NCBI GenBank assembly: GCA_964019155.1
Contig: OZ025244.1
Span: 26,686,964-26,750,963, forward strand
Direction: 5' to 3'
From: Osedax fenrisi
Taxonomy: Eukaryota > Annelida > Polychaeta > Sabellida > Siboglinidae
Length of the DNA stretch: 64,000 bases
Part shown: piece after piece, positions 1 to 24,378 of the stretch
Layout: every line of letters starts with the position of its first letter
How positions within the stretch are numbered: position 1 is the first letter of the stretch
Notes under the pieces: generated by a model
Database searches by the model: none
Told to the model about the DNA's origin: nothing
The model's input: the letters and a program-made list of their open reading frames with translations, nothing else
Translations under genes and position numbers: made by a program

Positions 1-615
1 AGATGAACCCACTCTGATTAAAGGGCTCTCTGACCACAAGATAGTGGACGCAGCTTGTGGCCGCAATCATACCCTCGTTCTTACAGGTATACTGCCATTC
101 CATACATTCACTGTTGTAGCCCCCGCTAGGCTGTACAATGGAGAAGTCAGCTTATGTTTCTGATTATTCCAATATTTTATCATAAATTGTAATATTCTCA
201 TTATTTAAAAATTCCATAAAATAATTAATATAATATATATTTATGCAATTATATTTTGTAAAAATTTTAATTATTTCATGACATTTTAATTTTGAAGAAA
301 AAATTTGTCCTATCTAATTATATTTAAATTTAAAGACCGTGAATCCCCTTAACGAATATTACGATTATTTTAAATATCACTATTTTCCTATATATTTATA
401 TATACATTTCTATATATATAGAACAAAATTCATGCCATTAATTAATAATATAATATTAGTATCATAAGTATTTCATTAATGTTTTTTATATTATAAATAT
501 TAAAATATATTACAAATATTAAAATATATTACAAATATTAAAATTATTTTATGATAAATATCTGTTGATTATATTAATACTATTTAAATTTATTAATAAG
601 TTTGCAGTCATATAA

Positions 616-657
<42 letters not shown>

Positions 658-3600
658 CCTTACATGGTTCACCTTATCTAATTATGTATGATAAACAGCT
701 TCATATTGTCATATGTCCAATAGTACCACTATTATATTACACATATAAATCATGCCATCACTACTGTATACCATGGTTATACATTAAAGCATGTCCTATA
801 TGTGATTCACAGTGTATGATCTCTTTATAATGGACATATGTTTGAGGTGAAACAGACTGTATGTATATTATTCATTGTATATTATTCATTGTCTATTACC
901 AGTTTATAGACAATATAACTTTATATATATATATAGAGTATGTTCAAGCCTAATGACTAGTTATGTTTTTACATGTAAAATATTGTAATTAATATTTATT
1001 CATTTTATTTTATGTAGAAATTGAATTTTTCTAAATTTGCTTTTTTTTCTTTCTTTAATATTAATATTTTATAAATGATACTAATATAATATATTGAAAA
1101 CACATATTTTAAATATAGAAGTATATTTTAAATAAATGGTAAATATTAATAAATAAATTATAAAGATATCTTCAAGCAATCCAATACCGTATTCCATTAG
1201 TTGGGGTAGTTGTTGGCTATATGTTACTGTGCTAGTTGACACAAAGAACATTATTTAAAAACATATATTTATCTATATTTATATTTACATGGTGTATAAG
1301 ATAATTAAATATATATAAGGAAGATAATATTTTTAAATAAACTATTTAGGAAAATATTATTTATTTTGCATATTTTGCAAAGCTTTAAATTAATGAAATG
1401 AATGATGAATAGTTAAATAGACATTTTATGTTATGATATTGTCTTTTTTATATTATTTAATTTATTAATCTATATTTTTAATTTATAAGATAAGTATAAT
1501 ATATTTTGATAAAATTGATTCTATTTATTCAACCATTTTGAGTCAAGTTATAATTTAACAATACTAATAATAATATTATAACCAATACTATAATCTATCA
1601 TTAAATATATTCATAATTCTTATATTAGTCTTAATTCAAAATATTCTGTAGATTTGATAAACAACACACAGCATTATATTTTATTACCATTCTTTTCAAT
1701 ATATAAATACTCTTATACAATTTATATATAAAACTAGTATACTGTATTCAACCTGTTATCTATGTGGACATGTATGTTATGTATATGAAATATATGAGTT
1801 GTATGAGATATATGTGCAATAATGTATTTGAGTGTCTATAACATGAACATGATCATGTGATATTCACAATGTAATTGTCCACAGAAAAGGGGCACGTGTA
1901 CGGATTTGGTGACAACAAGATGGGGCAACTAGGGTTAGGGCATCAAACCCCCACCATCAGCAAACCCACCAGGATCAACTACTATACTAAGGTTGGTAAC
2001 GTCACATCGCCACTGTAATATTACTGTGAATAAATCATGAATTCCGTTAAACTCAAGATTATATAAGTAATTATATAGTAAAATAAAAACTTATATTTAT
2101 TAGTATCTTTTTTTAGGTCTATTTATAAGTAAATATTGTATTGTGTACATGAAATATGTGTTCATTAATTATATATGTTTAAATGGTGTTTATTACACTA
2201 TACATGTATCTAGCATCGTAGTCTAGATTCACATTATAAGACAATCTATAATTTAGCTTTACATGGATTCAATCTATTTACTTTGCTGTCATTTTCTCAC
2301 CCTTACAAGAATAATTTACATAGGTATAGTTAACAATTCAATACATAATATGTTTTTGTTATTAGTAGGAATATGTTATGCATTTAGAAACATAGATTAC
2401 CTTACTACCTTACCCTACCGTTACCTACCCCTATTTAATATTGTGTACGGCATATTATACAAAAATTAAACTATAAATAAATTGTTAATTAATTTTATCT
2501 GAATTCACGTCAAATGGTGAAATATATAGAAAGTGAGTTATAATGACCAATCCAGTTAGACTAGTTCAATATATACATCCACATAGCTAACTTATATTTA
2601 CTTTATTGACAATAATACAAGTATACATATATGTATTACAGTTTGCCATAAAGCAAGTTGCTTGTGGTGGAGAATTCAGTTGCATTGTGGATACTAAAGG
2701 ACATCTTTACTCTTTTGGATGTCCTGAGAATGGTGTTTTAGGTTTTTATATCACATATATATACACATGATATATATATATATATACATTAGTATTAATA
2801 CTATAAATAGTAATACTATAAATTTATAATTGAAATATATTGATTTCTTTCATTCGTCTCTACATATATGCTTCATTAGAATTGGCATTTTAGTCTCTAT
2901 GTATTAATGAATTCTATAAATACACACATTTGTGCAGTATGTTATTTTGTAATGAGAAATTCCCATTCTTATATTAATGTATAACATCATATCACTGATC
3001 ACATACCTATTAATTTTAATACATTATAATATATATATATATATATATATCTGTGTGTGTAATTTACTTATATTTTAATGTTTATAGTCATGTATTTTGT
3101 ATATAGATATTACATTTCCTAAACAACGCATGCAGTGATTATTTAGTCCCCAGTGATATAAATCATATAGAGTTATAGTAGTGAGTAATTTGAACCCTAG
3201 TTTATATTCTATCTACACTATTGTTAATATATATTATATTTAAACGGTGTCTAAATATAATAATAATAATAATAATCTAAAATTTAGATATATTTAGATT
3301 CTAAATATATCTATGAATTAGAAATTGTGTTTATATTTTTAGTAGAAGTCTTATAATGAATATCACTAATACTTACCCCCTGACACTGACATCTTACCTC
3401 TAACACTGACATCTTACCCCTAACACTGACCTACTTACCCCCTGAAGGTCATAATACTGACGGCAAGTTCTTTGTGAAGAGCAACAAGATGTCGTACAAC
3501 TGCGAGACTAGCCCCCGTCAGATCAGGGTCTACATCGATAAGAACCCCCGCGACTCTCAGATTACCCCCATCACCGATGTCACCATTGTGTCAGTGGCCT

Positions 3601-6600
3601 GTGGAGCTAACCATATAGTAAGTGTGCGCTATCTAGAATAGTCTTATGATGGTCGCTTGTGAGCAGAGTTGGTGTCTTCAAATACAAATACTTTTTTCTT
3701 AACGAATCAAATATAAATACAAATACAAATATAAAAATTAAATATTAAATCATAAAATAATAATCCTTATCCCTATATCAGATTGCATAATAATTAATTG
3801 AAATCTATTTAAAATATATTTAATCCCTAAAGAAAATCAATAAAATAAAAAACTGTAAACAATAGACTGGTTGCTTGGGATATTATAAGTTATCATTTAT
3901 AACACATACATATATAGAATATAAATTCAAAAATTATTTATATAATATTCATAACATTATTTGAAAATTATTGTTCTATTATATAATTTTTATTATTTAA
4001 TAATTATATTATTTAATATAAAAGATAATTTTTTACATTCATAAATTAATTGTTTAAATTCTACATTCTATTAAATTATTAAATATATATAATAATATAA
4101 TATAATATATAATAATATATATATATTAAAATATAAACATATTTTTAAAAGTGTATTTGAAACTGTATTTGATCAAATATACCAAATACGACAATCAAAT
4201 ACAAATACATCACTGAATAATTATTCAAATACACCAAATCAGCGTATTTAAATACAAATACGTATTTGACCCCATCCCTCCGTTTGTGAGTGATGTTAGG
4301 TGGTGTGTAATACATATAGTGATATACAAGACATAATATTGTGTATTAAAAATTTAATTTTAAATTAAATAGAAAAAAAAGAAAATAATAATCATTACTG
4401 TAACTGTAAAACGTTTTAATTTCTTTAATTTTTTAATTTCGTATTATTCTTTGTTTATTTCTATAACGTATGTTATCGTTAGCAACTATTTATACTTTCG
4501 ATTATATTTTCAACCATGTATTTGCTTAATAAATTATCAATCAATAAATATGTAATATCAATCGGTAAATAATTCTATTATTTATTTGATGCATAGATAT
4601 TTAAAAAAAATAAAATGATTTAATTAAATATTTAATTTATTATTGGTGTAAAATTAGATATAGAGTAATTATTTAATTTCTGCTTTATTTATAAGTAAAG
4701 TGAAATGTGTTTCATTTTAATGTTAAATTAACATTAACTTTGCTTATATAAAATATCAATATTTCTTTGCACCTGGTTAAAAAGCGATTTTAAAACACAC
4801 GTCAGAAGTATTATATTATGGATGTAAATGTCGAATACTTCTACATATCTTAACTATACAAACTATTACTATATACGGCGTTACTACACACACACATTGC
4901 TCACAGTGCGCTCTGGACAGTAAGAACAGGATGTATACGTGTGGGTTCGGAGGTTACGGCAGGCTAGGACATAACTCCAACAAGGACGAGATGGTTCCGA
5001 GGCTCATCAATCAATTCATAGGCTAGTACACCCCCACCCCACCCTCTACGAGCATTACATAACACCAGTATTACATTATCACAGGTCCTAACCGCGGTAT
5101 CAAGAGGATCTTCTGTGGATCAACCTTTTCTATGGCTGTTAGCGAAATAGGTAAGCCAATAAGTAATCTATTATCTGTCACTAGTGTATATATATATATA
5201 TATATATTAACTACATATAACTATTACATAATCCACTGTGTAATTACTGGACGATAATAATTGAAAAGTATAATATTTGTTTTGAAGCCTTCAGAAAAAA
5301 TATATGCATGTTTATTTTATTGTTCTAATTAAAAAACCTCTATTAAATGATTATTAGATGATTGATTAGAAGTTAATGTTACGCTATTCAAAGTCGTATC
5401 GTTTGTTCACAGGCATCTTGACTTTCTGGGGTCAGAACAAGAACAGTGGAGAGGCTACAATGTACCCTAAACCTGTTAATGATTTAGCTGGCTGGAAGAT
5501 AAGGAGCGTTGGATGCTGGTTTGTACAACGCTATTCAATAGTACCCCCTCACCCTCACAACCCCCTGGAATAACAGTAGGGTAACCAGTGATATCGTGCG
5601 TAGTATAAACTCTACTATTTATAAATCATTATTTACATTAATATATATTACAGTTGCACACGAGATCACTTCGCATGAGGTCACTGGTGGTATTCCAACA
5701 GTTGTATTGTTTCATTATATTTAGGTGTGTATTTTGTTACTGGACAATATTTCTTTAAATTTCAAGTGTGAACTATATATTTTAATTATATTTTAGCTTT
5801 GATAACAATATACAGTGAACCAAATAGCAGTTTATGTTTTAATAGATACATGTAGTATTTATGCATTACTTCATTTCGTAATAATACATAGAATACATTT
5901 TAGATATCACAATATTTTTTGATTGGAAAAATATAACATTGTAGACATATAACATTACATTCAAGTTCAAAATATAACATTGTAATATTTTTAATATGTA
6001 TACAACATTTATTTCCATAATTAGAATAATATTTATTTAGTAGTTTAATTGTATCTAATAGTTATAAGAACTTGCTTATAAAATAACATATAGTTAAACC
6101 ACCATAGCATCTATGTTTAGTCACTAATGTTTTCATCATTGTCATATTTAAATATTTTATACTATTAAATTTCATATTACTTGTTATTTTTCACATATTT
6201 TATAAAAATATATCATTTATTATATATATATATAAAATAAGTGTTAATTTTATTATGAATTTTTATAATTAATCTAATTAGAATAATTGATTAAAATATT
6301 TTTATATTTATTCAATAATAAATCATATTAATTAATAAGACTTTATAAAGATAAATTATATATTTTTTATTTGATGTGTCCTTTTATTTTTATATATTTT
6401 CAAATTATAATATTTTATTTTTTAAATCTAACTCTATTTAAGATACATTTGTATCGTATAAAATGATATGTTAATTAATATTATAGTATAAATTAATGAT
6501 GAGCCTGCTATACAGCTAGTCCAATAAGATAATTATATTTAAATTATATTATAATAGTAAATTGATATTTTAAATTATTTCATAATTATCTATATAGTAT

Positions 6601-6998
6601 ATAATGTGTTCAACTTTGTAGCAATAAAAGTATAGTGGTTGCAGCTGATAACAGTCTAGTGAGTTGGGGAGGATCACCTACTTATGGAGAACTTGTTAGT
6701 ACTCTCTAGCTATTGTTATCACTAGTAATATATCATTACCTGTATCTGTTATGCCACCACTACAGTAGTTGATACCTAACCTAGTCTACCTACATCTCCT
6801 AACACCTGTTACCCCTCACAGGCATACGGAGAACAATGCGCCAAGTCATCTACCGTACCCCAAGAGGCGAAGTCACTCGCCAAAGTGTTCATTCACCAAG
6901 TGGCTTGCGGGTTCGGACACTCTCTGTTTATCGTACAAGACGATACAGACGAAGATAAAGCAGCCATTGAGAATCTGCCCTGTTACGGAGGTCCATAA
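1..6998 (+). CDS. RCC2: RCC2 (TD-60) homologue, C-terminal 332 residues, 5' end outside window
   Basis: RCC1-repeat beta-propeller protein. In animals RCC2 associates with the chromosomal passenger complex and with small GTPases (family knowledge). Exons by splice site and phase: 1-86, 1885-1991, 2642-2741, 3448-3617, 4907-5021, 5085-5150, 5413-5518, 6622-6694, 6822-6998; every junction keeps frame and the stop TAA is 6996-6998. Diagnostic segments in order are AACGRNHTLVLT, GFGDNKMGQLGLG, VACGGEFSCIVD, VACGANHI, GFGGYGRLGH, KDEMVPRL, TMYPKPVNDLAGW, SIVVAADNSLVSWG and VACGFGHSLFIV. These follow the RCC2 blade order rather than RCC1. Human RCC2 is about 520 residues, so roughly the N-terminal third is upstream of the window. 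Introns are 63 bp to about 1.8 kb, AT-rich, and contain a hAT-like element and a dispersed repeat. One intron appears to be GC-AG. Donor types include GTTAGT and GTTTGT. Confidence 0.95.
620..654. repeat. (AT)n microsatellite in RCC2 intron 1
   Basis: Uninterrupted alternating AT of about 35 bp. Shorter AT tracts occur in most introns here and in every unit of the large array. Intron 1 (87-1884) otherwise shows only AT-rich sequence. Confidence 0.9.
3664..4282. mobile_element. Non-autonomous hAT-like element (619 bp) in RCC2 intron 4
   Basis: The left end reads CAGAGTTGGTGTCTTCAAAT and the right end, reverse-complemented, reads CGGAGGGATGGGGTCAAATA, an imperfect terminal inverted repeat. The flanks are CTTGTGAG (3656-3663) and TTTGTGAG (4283-4290), an 8-bp target duplication with one mismatch, which is the hAT length. 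Subterminal regions repeat the motif CAAATACAAATAC, typical of hAT transposase-binding arrays. The interior is AT-only filler with no coding capacity. It lies wholly in intron 4 (3618-4906). Confidence 0.8.
4385..4555 (-). repeat. Dispersed repeat, inverted copy
   Basis: Its reverse complement matches 17185-17345 in order: TTATTGATTGAT, AAGCAAATA, ATAATCGAAAGTATAAA, TTGCTAACGATAAC, TATAGAAA, AATACGAAATTAAA, ACGTTTTACAGTTAC. Related sequence is tandemly repeated at 62390-63140. No coding potential was seen; a MITE or other short interspersed element is likely, but I could not define terminal repeats or a target duplication. Confidence 0.7.
5022..5084 (+). other. 63-bp GC-AG intron in RCC2
   Basis: The preceding exon ends ATA-G at 5021 and is followed by GCTAGT. 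No GT lies where it could keep frame: the next GT would put TAG into the reading frame or shift phase. The acceptor is CACAG at 5080-5084, and joining at phase 1 gives the RCC2-like sequence INQFIGPNRGIKRIFCG. GC donors are a known minor U2 class with strong AG before the GC, as seen here. Confidence 0.75.
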
Positions 6999-7251
6999 GC
7001 CCCCTGTCTCTATCGCCCTCATACGGCAGAGAGCTAGCTTGGATCACTCTACTGACTACAACATCTTCCATTTTATACAACCTTTTTATATTAAACACAC
7101 ACACTATTTTAGCACACATCTACGTTTTCACTTAATGTTAATCAATTCACCTCGTTGATTATTTCAATTATATATCTATATCTATATATATATATTTGTT
7201 TAGTTTTACTATTAATTCTATTGTTGTATTTTTGTTATTTAGGAAATTTGA

Positions 7252-7264
7252 AATAAAATTTATT
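7252..7264. terminator. Bidirectional poly(A) signal between RCC2 and RPUSD2
   Basis: The 13-bp sequence AATAAAATTTATT gives AATAAA on the + strand (7252-7257) for RCC2 and AATAAA on the - strand (7264-7259) for RPUSD2. It lies 254 bp after the RCC2 stop and 33 bp after the RPUSD2 stop. The two stop codons are only 298 bp apart, so the 3' ends probably overlap. Signal use is inferred, not shown. Confidence 0.6.
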
Positions 7265-7296
7265 TTTTTAAAAATAATTGCGTCTTCTCAATTTGC

Positions 7297-20032
<12,736 letters not shown>

Positions 20033-20054
20033 AGTAGATATATCAATACCAGTG

Positions 20055-20215
20055 ATTTCATGGGGGAGGAGGAATAATCATGGAGGGGGAGGGATAATCT
20101 CGGGGGGGGGGGATAATCTCGGGGGGGGGGGGGATAATCATGGGAGGGGGGGATAATCATGGGAGGGGGGAATAATCATGTGGGGGGGGATAATCATGGG
20201 GGGGGGAATAATCTC
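20055..20215. repeat. Poly-G tract repeats upstream of RPUSD2
   Basis: Six or seven runs of 6-12 G are separated by ATAATCATG or ATAATCTC, starting about 20 bp upstream of the proposed RPUSD2 ATG. On the - strand they are poly-C. Such runs can form G-quadruplexes on the + strand. Copy number and run length are likely to be error-prone in an assembly. Confidence 0.9.
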
Positions 20216-20259
20216 AGGCGCATAACACATATTAATGTAAATAATTATTTATAAATAGT

Positions 20260-20420
20260 AGAATGGACACTGCGGGCGCTATCACCAAACCGCGTGCGAT
20301 CACTCGCCGCGAGATCTCCGGTAACCACGGTTACGGAGAGAGATAACGTCGCCGTTGACATCACCTCACACCTTAGCGACGCGTCAACGACGTGATTTAT
20401 TACGTAATCATTACATAACT
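20260..20420. promoter_or_regulatory. CpG-rich patch with hairpin, possible RPUSD2 promoter or 5' UTR
   Basis: In a strongly AT-rich setting this 160-bp patch has many CpG (CGCGTGCG, CTCGCCGCGAG, GACGCGTCAACGACG). A hairpin has arms CTCCGGTAACC (20316-20326) and GGTTACGGAG (20329-20338), with one bulged base. It lies 230-390 bp upstream of the proposed RPUSD2 ATG. A second CpG patch is at about 20838-20930 (GCGGTCGCGGTACCGCGCGC). The promoter role is inferred from position and composition only. Confidence 0.4.
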
Positions 20421-20456
20421 TGTTACCTAATCAATTAAAAATATAGAATTCGGTAA

Positions 20457-20582
20457 CATCGCTTCACATCGCATCACATCTAAACAACGTTAACATTGCA
20501 TCACATCAAAACATCATTAACATCGCATCACATCTAAACATCATTAACATCACATCTAAACATCATTAACATTACATCTAAA
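20457..20582. repeat. Minisatellite of about 27 bp, 4-5 copies
   Basis: Degenerate repeats of ATCGCATCACATCTAAACAT followed by CATTAAC. They are intergenic, between the RPUSD2 start and the next - strand reading frame. Confidence 0.85.
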
Positions 20583-21055
20583 CTGTTAAGTATAAGTATA
20601 TAATGAATGATACATCGAGGTGTCAGACGAGGCTTCGGTATTTTAGTATATAGATAACGTTAAGTGACGATACTAGTGACTGGCGCGATATATTCGGGCG
20701 ACAACATAGAAAAGATATTGATCTTAATCTGAAGCCCTTTAGAGGAAATAGTAACATAAATAATTAGATATTTCATACGAAAAAAAATGTACAATTTAAA
20801 ACTTCTAATAAATATTTATTATTATTATTATATAGCAGAAACTGCTCGTGCGTGACTGCTCGTAGTTTCTAGCAGAGAAGCTGCGGCGGTCGCGGTACCG
20901 CGCGCAAACAAATCGATATCAGTGGAATTGCTAACATATTAAACATATAACATGAACAAATTTATTACGAATTCTACATATTTAAAGTAATGCGAGAATA
21001 AAATGTCATACTTATTAAAAATTAATTATCAGATATTATACACATTTATTACGAA

Positions 21056-21874
21056 TTATGTACCATTTTCTATATAGCTAGTAGTTTCGGTGATACCAGT
21101 GGCGGCTTGCATTGCAGGTACCTTTGTTCCATCACCAGATTTAACCATACGCCTAGCCTATAGTTTTGTGAAGGGATAGAATATTATCGAATAAAATAGA
21201 TAGAATATAATCCTATTATATTAATATTATATTATAATCGAATATAGAATATTTAAATTGAATATAAATTAATTATTTAAAGTTGTGTAAACGTGTTATA
21301 AAAATAGAAGCAAGCATATATTTACATTATAATAATGCTTATAATGGATGTTCTTAAGAATTAATTTAATATGATAATAATATATATTATATATATATAT
21401 ATATATAATATTATATTAAATATATAATATATTAATAATATAATATTATTATAATATATAATAATTATATTCTATAAATAATAATTTATAAAATATTTTA
21501 AATAAATTAGTTAATATTAGTAGTGTATATTCTATGTGAAATTATACCTTTTTAATTTGCCTTTTCGATAGCAGAACAGTGTCTTCCTTAATTATAAAAC
21601 TAGGGGCTATGTTCTTACGACCATCGATGTAATTACCATCAACATCTATGTCTTTATTAACTCTAGCGATGTATTTATCAGCTACATCGTCACATTCCGA
21701 AGTATCGTTAGTCGTGATATCAATCGAAACATTAACTTTATTAGAATCGCTGATATCTTCAACGGTAGGTTCAAGTTCAGCTTGAAGCTGAGGTTGTAAA
21801 TCTTGAGATTCCTCTTCACTTACCACATGTGGTTTTACAATACTGTTCGAATTAGTACTACATTCTTTTTCCAT
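21056..21874 (-). CDS. Possible two-exon gene of unknown function, 142 residues
   Basis: Exon 1 is 21874-21548, starting MEKECSTNSNS; the frame is open further upstream to 21952. The donor is AAG-GTATAA. Exon 2 is 21157-21056, acceptor CTATAG, reading ARRMVKSGDGTKVPAMQAAT and then a stop. Both boundaries are phase 0, so the join keeps frame. Exon 1 is rich in Ser, Asp and Glu (low-complexity, probably disordered) with a basic end, SKRQIKK. I do not recognise the family. A TTTATT on the + strand at 21045-21050 gives a - strand AATAAA just after the stop. Alternative: exon 1 is a 5' exon of RPUSD2, but I found no phase-compatible join to the exon at 20032. Exon 2 overlaps a CAGTGGCGGCTTGCATTG motif, read on the + strand, that resembles a DNA-transposon end, so it could be repeat-derived. 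Confidence 0.4.
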
Positions 21875-21952
21875 TTTATTATAGATATTTAAGTTAACGT
21901 GTAATGGAATTCTATATATTTTCTTATTTAAGTTATATAAAGCACGAATCAT

Positions 21953-22696
21953 AAATTAAGAAAATAGAATATTTAAAAAAAATATAGATAAATGTATTTA
22001 AATTTACCATATATCCAAAGATAAGAAAATCAGTTTAAAGCAATGATTCAAGATCATAAATTTATAATTTAACAGTAAATTAAATATGTTATTAAATTCA
22101 TAGATATAGTATAATAATTTTTAATTAGGATTTTATCTATCCATAACTATGATAAAATCCCTATATTATTTACATATTTACAATCTACAGGTATACTAGA
22201 TAATTAAATAATATACATCTCCAATTGGTCATTAATGAGGTCATTATTAAATAATTGTTATATTATAATATTCTATAAATAGTATTAATAATTATTTAAA
22301 TTAATTTAAACTATACAAATATATTCTAAGTGAATAGGTTATATACAAATATTTTCCGAAGGTTGCTTCGCAAAATCTTTGTTATATATATATATATTAA
22401 AATATATATTTGCATACATTATAGCCTATACGCGTATAGACTATAATCAGAACTGGGCACGATACTCAAAATATATATAGGTAAATATATACAATTACAA
22501 TTACACACTTTTTTCTTATAATAGATACTATAGTATACTAAAATAACTTTAAAAAAAATCATTGTAGATACAATTACAAATACAGGACGTTCTTAATAAA
22601 TGTTCTTTTAATAGATACAAATAGATTATAATTATATCCAAATTATTATAATTATGATTTATTTAGAATTTTATTTTAATCTAAAATCAATGTTAT
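21953..22696. other. AT-rich spacer with possible hAT end
   Basis: No gene seen. CAGAACTGGGCACGATACTC at 22448-22467 resembles the end of a hAT-type element. It is followed by ATACAATTACAATTACA-type subterminal repeats, but the other end was not found and may be lost in the adjacent array. Confidence 0.35.
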
Positions 22697-22961
22697 CAAT
22701 TGGTATCTCGTCACCATGTATACGTCTGCGTAGTGAAATACGTAACTATCATTATTTTCATAATTATAATCATATTATAATTGTAATCGTAATTGTAACG
22801 TAGTTTCTTTAAACACGTCTACTCCTACCGAATTTTATAATTTAATGATTTATTTGTTTATTTATTGATAAATTTAAAATTAAAATTCTTGTCAACATCG
22901 TAAACTAACTAATTATATACATCACTTGCAGTTTATTTATCTATTATACCGGATCTATTTC

Positions 22962-22975
22962 TATATATCGCGATA
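22962..22975 (+). promoter_or_regulatory. Candidate TATA/core promoter of the array gene, copy 1
   Basis: TATATAT (22962-22968) overlaps the perfect palindrome TATCGCGATA (22966-22975), 63 bp upstream of the ATG. There is no ATG in between, and the start context is CACGATGG, with A at -3 and G at +4. The same block is kept at the same distance in all ten intact copies. Function is inferred from position. Confidence 0.4.
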
Positions 22976-23037
22976 AACTGTGGGCTGACTTTACTACATT
23001 ACGCTACGACTTTTACTATTACGTTTCTATCATCACG

Positions 23038-23381
23038 ATGGGATGCACTAGTTCTAGTCCTAATTCTATTGTATTAAATCAAATTTACGAAGACGTTCGA
23101 GTAGTATACAAGGCACCAACGCAACTATTCGAACACGGAGTGCTCGAGGTGAATCCGTATAAGGATTCGAAGACCACTTCTAAAAAACGTTAGTCTATAG
23201 ACTAATATATTAAAATATTATGTATTGTATTTAATAATATTATACTGTATTAGAAAAATCAAATATTGTTGAATGCATAACATCAAATAAAGGCTATATC
23301 GGGTTCAAAGTAGAGGTAGGATATCAATTTATATTTATAATGTACATTATTTATATACTTATGATATTATTCGTTTTCTAA
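23038..23381 (+). CDS. Array gene copy 1: small putative N-myristoylated protein, two exons
   Basis: Exon 1 is 23038-23188, donor C-GTTAGT. The intron is 65 bp and the acceptor is TATTAG. Exon 2 starts at 23254, and the phase 1 join gives Gln51. The product begins MGCTSSSPNSIVLNQIYEDV, then has FEHGVLEVNPYKDSKTTSKK and KSNIVECITSNKGYIGFKVE. Gly2, Cys3 and Ser6 fit an N-myristoylation and palmitoylation signal, so the protein is expected at membranes. Two 3' ends are possible. Exon 2 may run on to TAA 23379-23381, adding 21 mostly hydrophobic residues (VGYQFIFIMYIIYILMILFV plus F), with AATAAA at 23417-23422; this gives 92 residues. Or it may splice at GAG-GTAGGA (23315/23316), perhaps to 23640-23669, which ends PTSSPPFAA and stop. 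I do not recognise the family. This copy is the most diverged of the intact ones, with Val23 where the others have Gly. Confidence 0.6.
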
Positions 23382-24327
23382 ACCTAACTTATAAATGAAT
23401 ACAATGCAATTATCTAAATAAAGTAATATAATTTAAATGATTTTAATTTCTTATATTATATTATTATATATATATATATATATAGGCAATATATATATTA
23501 TACCCAACCATGTATTATATGCTAACGAATTAACTAAATACATACGTAATATTAATCGTATACCTGCGTGATGCTAATGCATCGTGTGTAATTGTAATGG
23601 TAGTGTATCGCGTGTACTTGTAAAGTAGTTCCTTTAAAGCCAACATCGTCGCCGCCGTTCGCCGCGTAAGGTCTACCGCTTTTTCGTATAATACATGTAA
23701 AAGTATTCACTAGGCATTAGGAGAACTTGTGAACATAACAATAACAACGTCGGGGCCTACCAACTGTATAGCTAAACCCAAACTAACCTAAAACTCAACC
23801 CACCCCGTTAGTATAACGATAAAACACGTCTAATGTAAAATGTAAATGAAAATAATGTAAAATCAATGAATAAAATAAACAATGTAAAAATATATACAAT
23901 GTAAAATCAATGTTAACATATAATAGAATTTATAAAATAATCAATAAAATACTAATATGAATTAAACATAAGAAATAATAATTTTGTAATTATATAAATA
24001 TATAAATATATAGAAAAAAGATATAGAATTTATAAAATAATCCAAAATATACTAATATGAATAATATAATGTAAAATCAATGTTAAAATATAGAAATAGA
24101 ATTGATAAAATGATCAAACAAATACTAATAATAATAATAAAATATAATGTAAAAGCAATGTTAAAATATAGAAATATAATATATACGGATATGATACTTA
24201 TATAATAATCATGAGTGGATTAATTAAAATAATCAATAAATACATATATGAATATGAATAATATAGTTATAAGAACAATAGTATTATGTTTATCAACATT
24301 ATAATGAACAATACATAGTTACATTTA

Positions 24328-24378
<51 letters not shown>

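Noticed and set aside
6769..7158. 129-codon + strand frame
   Set aside because: Out-of-frame shadow of RCC2 exon 9.
21100..21125. CAGTGGCGGCTTGC as a defined DNA-transposon end
   Set aside because: No matching inverted end or target duplication was found nearby; kept only as a caveat on the orphan gene.
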